Shown here: positions 5,114 through 12,237 of the stretch, in pieces | Position numbering within the stretch: position 1 is the first letter of the stretch | Layout: each line of letters opens with the position of its first letter | Assembly: GCA_964363695.1 (NCBI GenBank) | Contig: CAYIJI010000015.1 | Coordinates: 1-20,456 of the forward strand | DNA length: 20,456 bases | Direction of reading: 5' to 3' | DNA from: JAMCZZ01 sp964363695 | Lineage (GTDB): Bacteria; Patescibacteriota; UBA1384; XYA2-FULL-43-10; 1-14-0-10-43-13 | The notes under the pieces: generated by a model | Database searches by the model: none | Told to the model about the DNA's origin: nothing | The model's input: the letters and a program-made list of their open reading frames with translations, nothing else | Translations under genes and position numbers: made by a program

Positions 5114-6634
5114 ATGGCAAAAGAAAACTTAGAAAATAATGAAAAACCACAGGTCGCTTCCTCCTCCGCTAAAGCTACGGAAGACAAGAGAGCTACGGAC
5201 GGCAAGATGGATAAGATAATTTCGCTTTGTAAAAGGCGAGGGTTTATTTATCCTGCATCGGAGATTTATGGCGGTTTCGCAAATGCTTTTGATTACGGTC
5301 CGCTTGGTGTGCAGTTGAAGAAAAATATTAAAGACGTTTGGTGGCAGAAGTTTGTAACTGAACGCGATGATATGGTTGGTCTTGACTCTGCAATTATTCA
5401 AAATCCAAAAACATGGGAAGCTTCAGGACATCTTGGTTCCTTTACTGATCCGCTTGTAGAGTGCAAAAAATGCCATAAAAGATTTCGGGAAGACCATATA
5501 CAAGAATTAAGAATAAAGAATTATGAATTAAGCAATTTATCACAGGAACAAAGGGAAATGCTTTATTGCAAGGGCAAAGAGGAGCATGATTTTACGGCAG
5601 CGAAGAATTTTAATCTCATGTTCAAGACTTTTATTGGTGTGACGGAAGATTCTGTTTCAACGGCATATTTAAGACCGGAAACAGCGCAGGGTATATTTTT
5701 GAATTTTAAAAACGTTTTGCAATCGACTCGAGTCAAGATTCCATTTGGAATTGCTCAAATTGGAAAAGCATTTCGCAATGAAATCACGCCGGGTAATTTT
5801 ATATTCAGAACTAGGGAATTCGAACAGGCTGAGATTGAATATTTTATTAAACCAAATAAAGAAGAATCACAAAAACACTTTGATTCTTGGATAAAACTTT
5901 GGAAAGATTTTTTTATTGGATTGGGTATTCAAGAATCAAATCTTAGCATTCGAGCTCACAAGAAAGAAGAGTTATCTCATTATTCAACCGGAACGTCCGA
6001 TGTTGAATACAGTTTTCCATTTGGAGTTTCAGAATTGGCTGGTGTGGCGCAGAGAACTGATTTTGATCTAAAACAGCATGAGAAATATTCTGGTCAGGAT
6101 ATGAAATATTTTGATGAAGCTACGGGTTCGACAGGCTCTCATTCGAGTCTGAGCCTGAGGGCTCATCCCTCAGAGTCGAAGACAGGGCAGGCGGGAGAAA
6201 AATTTATTCCCTATGTAGTTGAGCCTACGCTGGGTATTGATCGAGCTGCATTGGCATTTTTAGTAGATGCTTATGATGAATCAGATGGAACAGACGGGCG
6301 AGCGGAAGGAGAAATAACACTTCACTTGCATCCAAAATTGGCTCCAGTTAAAGCGGCGGTATTTCCTCTTATAAAAAAAGAAGGTCTGCCGGAGGTGGCA
6401 AAAAAAATCTCTTCTGACTTACGAAAGGCCGGAATTGAAACTTACTATGATGAAAGCGGATCTGTTGGTAAGCGATATCGAAGACAGGATGAAATCGGCA
6501 CGCCTTGGTGTATTACAGTTGATTTTGATACAATAAAAGATGAAACAGTTACTATCCGCGATCGGGATACGATGAAGCAAGAGAGGATTGGCATTGCAAA
6601 TGTTGCTCAGCATATTGTGGATAAACTAAAATGA
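5114..6634 (+). CDS. glyS: Glycyl-tRNA synthetase (alpha2 type) carrying repeat-encoded insertions
   Basis: Class II synthetase charging tRNA-Gly. Signatures: CKRRGFIYPASEIYGG (39-54), zinc-type CKKCHKRF (117-124), LRPETAQGIF (186-195), motif 2 FRNEITPGNFIFRTREFEQ (220-238), FPFGVSELAGVAQRTDFDL (301-319), motif 3 EPTLGIDRAAL (370-380), and a C-terminal anticodon-binding domain from LHPKLAPVKAA. The length of 506 aa exceeds the usual ~460. The excess fits three segments that look like translated repeat DNA: residues 14-31 (DNA 5153-5206), about 129-140 (AT-rich GAATTAAG/GAATTATG units) and about 338-361 (DNA 6125-6196), the last sitting between YFDEATG and EKFIPYVVEP, which are adjacent in normal family members. 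ATG 5114 is chosen for GAGGA (5101-5105); ATG 5207 would remove the N-terminal insert but lacks a ribosome-binding site. The same frame stays open to 4970, through hairpin repeats that are unlikely to be coding. Confidence 0.93.
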   Translation: MAKENLENNEKPQVASSSAKATEDKRATDGKMDKIISLCKRRGFIYPASEIYGGFANAFDYGPLGVQLKKNIKDVWWQKFVTERDDMVGLDSAIIQNPKTWEASGHLGSFTDPLVECKKCHKRFREDHIQELRIKNYELSNLSQEQREMLYCKGKEEHDFTAAKNFNLMFKTFIGVTEDSVSTAYLRPETAQGIFLNFKNVLQSTRVKIPFGIAQIGKAFRNEITPGNFIFRTREFEQAEIEYFIKPNKEESQKHFDSWIKLWKDFFIGLGIQESNLSIRAHKKEELSHYSTGTSDVEYSFPFGVSELAGVAQRTDFDLKQHEKYSGQDMKYFDEATGSTGSHSSLSLRAHPSESKTGQAGEKFIPYVVEPTLGIDRAALAFLVDAYDESDGTDGRAEGEITLHLHPKLAPVKAAVFPLIKKEGLPEVAKKISSDLRKAGIETYYDESGSVGKRYRRQDEIGTPWCITVDFDTIKDETVTIRDRDTMKQERIGIANVAQHIVDKLK

Positions 6635-6663
6635 ATATGCGGTAAATGTTCACCGTCCCTGTT

Positions 6664-6877
6664 GTCATCCCAGACTGTAAGCTTGCCTTCGATTCAACTC
6701 TCATTCGAGTCTGAGCCTGAGGGCTCTTCCCTCAGAGTCGATGACAGGCCCTGAGCCTGTGGTTCGATTGCCACTCATCACCGTGAGCGAAGTCGAATCG
6801 GTCGAACGGGAGATCTGGGATCCAGTTATGCAAAGTAGCATTGCAACTTCTGGATTCCAGCCTTCGCTGGAATGACA
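6664..6877. repeat. Nested repeat block in the glyS-pilin spacer
   Basis: This fills most of the ~300-bp gene-free spacer. A dRS3-like left arm GTCATCCCAGA (6664-6674) is separated by 139 nt from its right arm TCTGGGATCCAG (6814-6825), which are only 5 nt apart in the copy at 2919. The intervening DNA contains 6698-6748, a 51-nt copy (49 identical) of DNA inside glyS (6136-6186). A complete dRS3-like hairpin follows at 6850-6877, with arms ATTCCAGC and GCTGGAAT. Confidence 0.8.
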
Positions 6878-6896
6878 GTGAATGGCTAGCACAAAT

Positions 6897-6924
6897 TTCT
6901 AATTTCTAATTCCTAATTTCTAAT
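6897..6924. repeat. Tandem heptamer repeat, 4 x TTCTAAT-type
   Basis: Units TTCTAAT, TTCTAAT, TCCTAAT, TTCTAAT in direct succession just before the pilin ribosome-binding site. A related five-unit array lies at 14894-14928. Confidence 0.75.
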
Positions 6925-6938
6925 CATAAAGGAGGAGG

Positions 6939-7454
6939 ATGGGGCGAAAATATAAAGGGTTTACTCTAATAGAAATTCTAATAGTTGTCGCTATAATCGG
7001 TATTTTGGCGACTATTGTGATGCTGAGTTTAGGCGGAGCTCAGGCAAGGTCGAAATACGCAAGAGTCGTGTCTGATATGACTTCTATAGCTAAAGCAGTT
7101 GATCTTTATCAAACTCAGAATAACAATGTTTATCCTGCTGATGTAACTGCAGGAGTAATGCCTATCGAACTAGCAGATTATCTTTCGACTTGGCCAAAAC
7201 CGCCATGCAGCGATATAGGCTATCAATATGATTATAATCTTCAATCAACAGGTGAGGCTGGTCTAATTTATGGCTATTATTTTTGTGCTTCAGGACAACA
7301 AGGGTGTCTTACTCCTTCAATTAACCAAGGATTTTATTATCGCAGTATTTTAAATTGGCCCCCAGGAGCGGCAGTAAATCCTATCTTCTATGGTACTAAA
7401 ATTGAAGATGCCAATCCGCAGCAGATTACTTGCAAAGAATATGTACCCGCGTAA
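6939..7454 (+). CDS. Type IV pilin/pseudopilin-like protein with prepilin leader
   Basis: Secreted structural subunit of a type IV pilus or related filament. The short positively charged leader MGRKYKG ends at Gly7, followed by FTLIEILIVVAIIGIL, with Glu12 at the +5 position after the predicted prepilin peptidase cut. The hydrophobic helix is followed by a helical stalk (SKYARVVSDMTSIAKAVDLYQ), and the C-terminal globular part has four Cys that could form disulfides. A length of 171 aa is typical. The Shine-Dalgarno sequence is very strong (AAAGGAGGAGG directly ahead of the ATG). Monocistronic, with its own terminator at 7517-7539; no peptidase or assembly ATPase lies nearby. Major pilin versus minor pseudopilin cannot be decided. 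Confidence 0.9.
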   Translation: MGRKYKGFTLIEILIVVAIIGILATIVMLSLGGAQARSKYARVVSDMTSIAKAVDLYQTQNNNVYPADVTAGVMPIELADYLSTWPKPPCSDIGYQYDYNLQSTGEAGLIYGYYFCASGQQGCLTPSINQGFYYRSILNWPPGAAVNPIFYGTKIEDANPQQITCKEYVPA

Positions 7455-7516
7455 TAATGAATTATTTACATAATTAATTAGTCCAGAACTAATAAAACTG
7501 ACTAACCAAACAAATT

Positions 7517-7539
7517 GCCCACAGGTCTGTGGGCTTTTT
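7517..7539 (+). terminator. Rho-independent terminator of the pilin gene
   Basis: GCCCACA (7517-7523), loop GGTC, TGTGGGC (7528-7534), then TTTTT. It cleanly separates the pilin gene from the dcw promoter. Confidence 0.88.
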
Positions 7540-7542
7540 GTT

Positions 7543-7572
7543 ATTGACGGCAGGGTTTTGGGGACTTAGAAT
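7543..7572 (+). promoter_or_regulatory. Promoter of mraZ and the dcw cluster
   Basis: TTGACG (7543-7548), an 18-bp spacer and TAGAAT (7567-7572) predict a start near 7579, at the edge of the first MraZ box. The leader to mraZ is about 120 nt. Confidence 0.55.
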
Positions 7573-7580
7573 GTGAAGTA

Positions 7581-7605
7581 GTGGGAATAAGTGGGATAAA
7601 GTGGG
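7581..7605 (+). promoter_or_regulatory. MraZ operator: three GTGGG boxes at 10-bp pitch
   Basis: GTGGG occurs at 7581, 7591 and 7601, each separated by 5 bp (AATAA, ATAAA). This is the known MraZ site pattern of TGGGN-type direct repeats spaced by five bases. The boxes lie on or just after the predicted transcription start and 100 bp before mraZ, so autoregulation is expected. Whether MraZ represses or activates here is unknown; both are reported in other bacteria. Confidence 0.88.
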
Positions 7606-7702
7606 CATCAGTACGAATGGCGAATCAAACGAATAGAACTAATCAGGTGAATGTTCGTTTATTGGCTTTATTAGTTTAATTAGCTATTAGTCCTGGAAAA
7701 TT

Positions 7703-8134
7703 ATGTTTATCGGAGAGTATTCACACAGTTTAGATGACAAAGGCCGCGTCTCTCTTCCGGTAAAGTTTCGGGGGAAGTTAGCTTCCGGCTGTGTCGTTAC
7801 TAGAGGACTGGATCATTGCTTGTGGGTATACTCTTTAGAAGAGTGGGACAAATTGGCGCAGAATTTAGCGTCCCTTCCTATCACCTCTAAAAACGCCAGA
7901 AGTTTTTCACGGTTAATGCTTGCCGGAGCGATGGATCTGAAAATTGACAATACAGGACGAATAAATTTACCAAATTATTTGACAAAATACGCTGGGATCA
8001 AAAATAGGGTTGTGATTACCGGAATGTATAACCGGCTGGAGATATGGCCGGAAGACGGTTGGAATGAGTTCAAGAAAGGGATGGAGGAAAATTCAGAAGA
8101 GATCGCAGAAAAGATAGAAGAGATTGGATTCTAA
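7703..8134 (+). CDS. mraZ: Transcriptional regulator MraZ
   Basis: DNA-binding regulator of the division and cell-wall cluster, forming a ring of subunits with AbrB-like swapped-hairpin folds. The 143-aa product has two MraZ repeats. The first (FIGEYSHSLDDKGRVSLPVKFR) and second (AMDLKIDNTGRINLPNYL) each contain the D-x-x-G-R-[VI]-x-[LI]-P motif that contacts DNA. The start ATG matches the family N-terminus; the ribosome-binding site is weak (TGGA). Its operator lies 100 bp upstream. rsmH, which follows mraZ in most bacteria, is absent; 367 nt of repeat and possibly structured sequence follows instead. Confidence 0.96.
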   Translation: MFIGEYSHSLDDKGRVSLPVKFRGKLASGCVVTRGLDHCLWVYSLEEWDKLAQNLASLPITSKNARSFSRLMLAGAMDLKIDNTGRINLPNYLTKYAGIKNRVVITGMYNRLEIWPEDGWNEFKKGMEENSEEIAEKIEEIGF

Positions 8135-8135
8135 A

Positions 8136-8239
8136 AACAACAGATGACAGATCATACAAATAACAACAGATGACAGATCAGACCAAAAACAACAGATTAC
8201 AGATCATACAAATAACAACAGATGACGAATTAGACAGAT
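8136..8239. repeat. Tandem array of four 26-bp units
   Basis: Units at 8136-8161, 8162-8187, 8188-8213 and 8214-8239 all begin AACAACAGAT and are contiguous with no unique spacers. The first three are near-identical; the fourth diverges in its second half. A single unit with 24 of 26 bases matching unit three lies at 19414-19439 between murB and ftsQ. Confidence 0.8.
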
Positions 8240-8284
8240 AATACTAATTGCGAATGTTTGCACCTTTACAATTTTATTGAAATA

Positions 8285-8455
8285 AGTAGCCAACCAAAAA
8301 TCTGCTGTCCGCCAGCTGGCGGAGGCGGAGCTATGATACCACGGAGGAGGGCCCCGATTCAAAGAATCGAGGCACAATGGAGGGCAACAATTTGGGCGCG
8401 TCTTCACTAAGATGGGCTCGACAAAAACAAAAACTTTAAAAAACAGTTGGCTACT
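8285..8455 (+). other. Stem-closed 171-nt segment, possible structured leader RNA
   Basis: AGTAGCCAAC (8285-8294) and its exact complement GTTGGCTACT (8446-8455) would close a domain. Internal hairpins include CCGCCAG/CTGGCGG (8309-8322) and GCC-C-CGATTC-AAA-GAATCG-A-GGC (8351-8373). It lies between mraZ and the ftsL-like gene, where rsmH normally is. Two short frames (8333-8410 and 8377-8439) cross it without clear ribosome-binding sites. A repeat insertion (the CCGCCAGCTGGCGG palindrome is of a dispersed-repeat type) is the main alternative to a functional RNA. Confidence 0.4.
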
Positions 8456-8501
8456 GATTTCAAGAAAATTTTAAATTAAACAGTAATTCTTTGGAGGTAA
8501 G

Positions 8502-8867
8502 GTGGGGAGAGTTTTAACTATTACGCATAGCGGCCATAATATAGCCGGTGTTAGAAAAAAGACAATAGGGAGAGAAATAATAATAGGGCCAAACGCGATT
8601 AAATTTGTTGCGGTGGCTATTTTTGCGGTCCTAGCGATTGTGTATTTAACGCAATCAACTTCCGGGGCGAATCGAAGTATTAAAGTGAGAGATCTGGATG
8701 ACAAAAAAACGCAGCTGCAAATGGAAAAAGAGCGTCTGCAGGTTGAGCAGACAAGGTTAAAATCTCTTAAGGAGATTGATGGAAATGTAGAGAAGAACAT
8801 TTTGGAACCGGCAACCACAGTCGACCACATAAATACTCCAGCGGCAACTCCTCCAGTGGCAAATTAA
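8502..8867 (+). CDS. ftsL: FtsL/DivIC-like division protein (septum formation initiator type)
   Basis: Small bitopic membrane protein of the divisome, expected to scaffold FtsW-FtsI. The 121-aa product has a cytoplasmic N-terminus of about 32 residues, one membrane helix (about 33-50, KFVAVAIFAVLAIVYL), and a heptad-rich coiled coil (about 62-92, LDDKKTQLQMEKERLQVEQ), then a Thr/Pro/Ala tail. It lies directly before ftsI, as ftsL does in dcw clusters. GTG 8502 is preceded by GGAGGT (8493-8498), close but usable. Sequence similarity in this family is too low to separate FtsL from DivIC by eye; position favours FtsL. Confidence 0.75.
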   Translation: MGRVLTITHSGHNIAGVRKKTIGREIIIGPNAIKFVAVAIFAVLAIVYLTQSTSGANRSIKVRDLDDKKTQLQMEKERLQVEQTRLKSLKEIDGNVEKNILEPATTVDHINTPAATPPVAN

Positions 8868-8886
8868 CCTAAAGTATCCACTCACC

Positions 8887-8980
8887 GTCATCCTGAGTGG
8901 AGCTTGCGAAGGATCTAGTGAAACGATCTAATAGTAACGCTTCGCTAGATTCTTCAGCCTAAAATCGGCTTCAGAATGAC
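8887..8980. repeat. Dispersed repeat with GTCAT/ATGAC ends
   Basis: Starts GTCATCCTGAG and ends TCAGAATGAC, so the termini are inverted. The interior has GGATCTAG and CTAGATTC arms around a GAAACGATCT core. The sequence just after it, GTGAGCAGTTACAA (8987-9000), recurs at 12250-12263 after the repeat upstream of mraY. It fills the spacer between the ftsL-like gene and ftsI. Confidence 0.65.
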
Positions 8981-9046
8981 GATGCAGTGAGCAGTTACAA
9001 CCTAAAGTACATAAAGATTGCATTAGACTATAAACTACAATATTAT

Positions 9047-9052
9047 TATAAT
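9047..9052 (+). promoter_or_regulatory. Possible -10 box directly before ftsI
   Basis: A consensus TATAAT at 9047-9052 lies 5 nt before the ftsI ATG, with only a weak TTAGAC (9023-9028) upstream at 18 bp. If used, transcription would start at or near the ATG, giving a leaderless message, which would fit the missing ribosome-binding site. AT-rich context makes a chance match possible. Confidence 0.3.
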
Positions 9053-9057
9053 TGGCT

Positions 9058-10860
9058 ATGTCAGAATATCAGAAGACAATTGAAAGACGCCTAAGAGTTA
9101 TGGGCGTTATTGTTGTATTAATTGCCGTTGTGCTCGCTTTTAGGCTGTTCGATATCCAAGTAACAAAGCACAGCCATTATTTGGCATTAGCTCAGGGTCA
9201 GCAGCGATTTGAAAAAATAGAAATGGCTCAAAGAGGCAAGGTTTATGTTCACGATTCTTTTTCCGATCCAAACTCATACTATCCCTTAGCGTTTGATGTG
9301 AAGAAATTTGCGATCTGGATTGTGCCTCATCAGGTTTCAAAAAAGGATGAGCTATCTAGGTCTATTGCAGAATTAACAGGCCTTCCTTCCGAGGAGATTT
9401 TTGCAAAAATAAACAACGACAAACTCTACATTCCGCCCATAAAAAGAGGACTTTCTTTGGATGAGGCTAAGAAAGTCAAAGACAAAAAACTTTCCGGAGT
9501 ATATGTGATGCCGGAATATAGCCGCTATTATCCGGAAGCGACGCTGGCCTCTCAAGTTTTAGGATTTGTGAACGCCGAGGGGGATGGGAAATATGGGTTT
9601 GAAGGCCATTACAACAATGAGCTAAAGGGAACGGCGGGCAACGTAAAAGGGGAAAAGGATACTCTGGGCAGAATGATCAATTTATTGGACCAAACCAATC
9701 CTAAAGATGGAACAAGCTATGTTCTAACGATTGACCGGTCGGTGCAGTATTTTGTAGAAAAGAAATTAGCCGAAGCTCTCACAGAGTACCAAGCTTCTTC
9801 GGGCAGTATTGTGATTATGGATATAAAAACCGGCGGAATTGTGGCGATGGCAAGCGCTCCAAGCTATGACCCTAATAATTTCAAAGACTTTGCCAAAGAC
9901 AATCCAGGGATATTTGTTAATCCCTCAATAGCTCACCTTTACGAGCCGGGCAGTATCTTTAAACCGCTCACAATGTCGGCGGCAATTGACCAGGGAGTTG
10001 TGACACCTGAAACCAAAGGTAATTTTGATTGGCATGTGTGGGTTGATGGGTATGAGATTAAAACGGCGGAAAAAAAGGCTTTTGGCGAGGAAGATATGAC
10101 ACAGGTTCTTCAGAACTCTGATAATGTAGCGATGGTTTGGCTTTCTGAAAAAATGGGCAAAGAAAATATGTATAAATACATAAAGGCTTTCAATATGCTA
10201 GATAAAACAGGAATAGATTTGGACTCTGAAACGTCGGGTTATGCGCCTGAACTTAAAAGATGGCGCGATATTAACAGGGCAACGATCGCTTTTGGGCAGG
10301 GCATTTCGGTGTCGCCCCTTGAAATTGTGGCCGCATACGCTGCTATTGCTAATAAAGGAGTCTATATTTATCCTCATATTGTTGATAAGATGGTTTTTTC
10401 TGACGGCGCTGAAAAAAAAGTCGAGAAGCAGGAAGGGGAAAGAGTAATAAAATCAGAAACGGCACAAGCTATGGGCGAGATGCTATATAATGTAGTAGAA
10501 AAAGGGCATAGCTGGAGGGCGAAGGTTCCGGGTTATAAAATTGGAGCCAAAACCGGAACGGCCCAGATTCCAAAAGCTGAAGGCGGTTACGAGGAGTCGG
10601 AGGATGGATTGGGAATTTACATTCATTCGCTTGCAGGTTTTGCCCCGACTAACGATCCAAGATTTGCTATGCTTGTTAAGTTAGACAGGCCAAAATCAGC
10701 TAAATACGCTGAAAACACGGCTGCGCCTTTGTTTGGCCAAATCTCTTCTTTTTTATTAAACTATTATTACCGGGTAGGGCCAACCGAACCAATTACACCG
10801 CCGAGTTATGTTTCACCGACGGCGACTCCTTCACCAGCACCGCCGGCTCCATCAAACTAA
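9058..10860 (+). CDS. ftsI: Septal peptidoglycan transpeptidase FtsI (class B penicillin-binding protein)
   Basis: DD-transpeptidase that cross-links septal peptidoglycan, working with FtsW. Numbering from ATG 9058 (600 aa): membrane anchor about 12-30, PBP dimer/pedestal domain about 55-215, transpeptidase domain about 220-570. Active-site motifs are complete: S299-I-F-K302, S354-D-N356 and K498-T-G-T. ATASAP-type VAMASAPSYDPN precedes the active serine, as usual. The tail is Pro/Thr/Ser-rich. A TTG two codons earlier (9052) is the only alternative start nearby. No Shine-Dalgarno sequence is seen. murF follows 12 nt after the stop, without murE between them. Confidence 0.95.
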   Translation: MSEYQKTIERRLRVMGVIVVLIAVVLAFRLFDIQVTKHSHYLALAQGQQRFEKIEMAQRGKVYVHDSFSDPNSYYPLAFDVKKFAIWIVPHQVSKKDELSRSIAELTGLPSEEIFAKINNDKLYIPPIKRGLSLDEAKKVKDKKLSGVYVMPEYSRYYPEATLASQVLGFVNAEGDGKYGFEGHYNNELKGTAGNVKGEKDTLGRMINLLDQTNPKDGTSYVLTIDRSVQYFVEKKLAEALTEYQASSGSIVIMDIKTGGIVAMASAPSYDPNNFKDFAKDNPGIFVNPSIAHLYEPGSIFKPLTMSAAIDQGVVTPETKGNFDWHVWVDGYEIKTAEKKAFGEEDMTQVLQNSDNVAMVWLSEKMGKENMYKYIKAFNMLDKTGIDLDSETSGYAPELKRWRDINRATIAFGQGISVSPLEIVAAYAAIANKGVYIYPHIVDKMVFSDGAEKKVEKQEGERVIKSETAQAMGEMLYNVVEKGHSWRAKVPGYKIGAKTGTAQIPKAEGGYEESEDGLGIYIHSLAGFAPTNDPRFAMLVKLDRPKSAKYAENTAAPLFGQISSFLLNYYYRVGPTEPITPPSYVSPTATPSPAPPAPSN

Positions 10861-10872
10861 TTGTTAAATCAT

Positions 10873-12126
10873 ATGAAGAATGCATACTTAAAACTTATTT
10901 ATAGAATCTTAGCTCTCTATGCCAGAAAGCTAATCACCGAACATAATCCTTTTGTGATTGCAATTACAGGATCTGTTGGAAAAACTTCAACCAAAGAAGC
11001 AATTTACCGAGTCTTAAATGACCGGTATAAAAACATGGTCCGGAAAAATTTTGGCAACCTAAATGCCGAATTGGGCGTCCCATTAACGATTTTGGGTTAT
11101 GAAAAAGTGCCCAACAAGTTCATCTGGCCGGTTTTTCTGTTTCTTGCTTATTTTAAGTTAAAGGTTAAACAATACCCCAAGTATCTCATTTTGGAGATGG
11201 GCGTGGAGCACCCAGGCGATATTGATTATTTTTGCTCAATTGTTCGGCCTGACATTGCGATAATTACATCGACTTCGCTTGCCCATACCGTAAACTTTGA
11301 CAGTAAAGAAGAGTTTAGAAAAGAGAAAATTTCTCTTCTTGGCCATCTAAAGGAAAACGGCCGGGCGATATTAAACTACGATGATCCTGCTCTTTCAAAA
11401 ATTGCCGGCGATAAGATTTTATCCATAGCAGTTAAGAAAGATAAGGCAGATTACCGGGCAGAGAACATAAATATTTCTTTAGACGGAACCGAGTTTAGAA
11501 TAGTTAAAACGGGACGCAAAATCTCAATCAAATCAAAGCTTCTTGGGATCCAGATGATCTATCCAGAGCTTTTTGCTTTCGCCGTGGCCGATATTATGGG
11601 CATGTCTTTGATTGAAACGGGAAAATCTTTAGAAAAAATGTTGCCGATTCCAGGAAGGCTAAACTTGATTGAAGGTAAGGACAATGTGACAATTATTGAT
11701 GATACATATAACTCTAATCCGGCTTCCTGCGAGCTGGCAATTGATTTTTTGAACGAAGTACCGTTTAATGGTAGGAAAATAGCCATTTTGGGGAATATGA
11801 ATGAATTGGTAGACGAAGAAAAGTTTCTCCATGAAAAAATTGCTGAATATGCAAAAGATAAAGAATTTGACCAAGTTTTGTTTGTAGGAAAAAACTCATC
11901 GCATATGCAGAAAAAGCATCTTGGCAGTTCGATTTCCATAAAGACAAGAAAAGAATTATTGGAAAAGCTTAATGGTATTATTAAAGCGGGCGACCTTGTT
12001 TTGATTAAGGCTTCGCAAAATGGCAATTTCTTAGAGGAAGCGGTGAAAAAGTTGATGAAAGATCCGGGATCTGCAAAAGAAAAGCTTGTAAGGCAAAGCA
12101 GGGAATGGATGGCTAGGAAGAGATAG
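10873..12126 (+). CDS. murF: UDP-N-acetylmuramoyl-tripeptide--D-Ala-D-Ala ligase, short form
   Basis: ATP-dependent Mur ligase that adds D-Ala-D-Ala to the UDP-MurNAc-tripeptide. Numbering from ATG 10873 (417 aa): P-loop TGSVGKTS (32-39), RKNFGNLNAELGVPLTI, EMGVEHPGDIDY, ITSTSLAHTVNF, the IPGRLNLIEG and IDDTYNSNPAS signature of MurF, and ILGNMNEL, then a C-terminal ligase domain. The usual N-terminal UDP-substrate domain (about 80 aa) is missing; a short hydrophobic/basic stretch (LKLIYRILALYARKL) takes its place, and a second hydrophobic patch follows (FIWPVFLFLAYF). TTG 10861 is an alternative start. No clear ribosome-binding site. It follows ftsI directly. MurE activity is less likely because of the YNSNP and GNMNEL blocks. 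Confidence 0.88.
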   Translation: MKNAYLKLIYRILALYARKLITEHNPFVIAITGSVGKTSTKEAIYRVLNDRYKNMVRKNFGNLNAELGVPLTILGYEKVPNKFIWPVFLFLAYFKLKVKQYPKYLILEMGVEHPGDIDYFCSIVRPDIAIITSTSLAHTVNFDSKEEFRKEKISLLGHLKENGRAILNYDDPALSKIAGDKILSIAVKKDKADYRAENINISLDGTEFRIVKTGRKISIKSKLLGIQMIYPELFAFAVADIMGMSLIETGKSLEKMLPIPGRLNLIEGKDNVTIIDDTYNSNPASCELAIDFLNEVPFNGRKIAILGNMNELVDEEKFLHEKIAEYAKDKEFDQVLFVGKNSSHMQKKHLGSSISIKTRKELLEKLNGIIKAGDLVLIKASQNGNFLEEAVKKLMKDPGSAKEKLVRQSREWMARKR

Positions 12127-12149
12127 CTGCCCTGCCCTGCTCGCTTGCT

Positions 12150-12237
12150 GTCATTCCCGTGAAGACGGGAATCCAGAAACTATCATATGGATCCCCGGGC
12201 ACCACTCTCGAGCTACACCGCTGGTCCCGAGGATGAC
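12150..12237. repeat. dRS3-like hairpin plus second GATGACA-ended module
   Basis: Module one (12150-12176) has ATTCCCGT (12153-12160), loop GAAG and ACGGGAAT (12165-12172), an exact match to the neisserial dRS3 form ATTCCC-N8-GGGAAT. Module two (12189-12237) runs from GGATCCCCGGG to CCCGAGGATGACA with weaker pairing. It fills the murF-mraY spacer. Confidence 0.75.

Noticed and set aside
7517..7539. TGTGGG in the pilin terminator as a fourth MraZ box
   Set aside because: It is part of a terminator stem and is not in register with the three boxes at 7581-7605.
8136..8239. CRISPR-like array
   Set aside because: The 26-bp units are contiguous with no unique spacers, only four are present, and no cas gene is nearby; this is a simple tandem repeat.
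8204..8407. Minus-strand ORF of 67 aa between mraZ and the ftsL-like gene
   Set aside because: It runs through tandem repeats and hairpins, lacks a ribosome-binding site, and its composition (Pro/Ser/Cys-rich) follows the repeat DNA.
8285..8455. Known RNA genes (RNase P, tmRNA, SRP, 6S, mraW motif)
   Set aside because: I looked for their conserved core sequences and do not see them, so no named RNA family is assigned.
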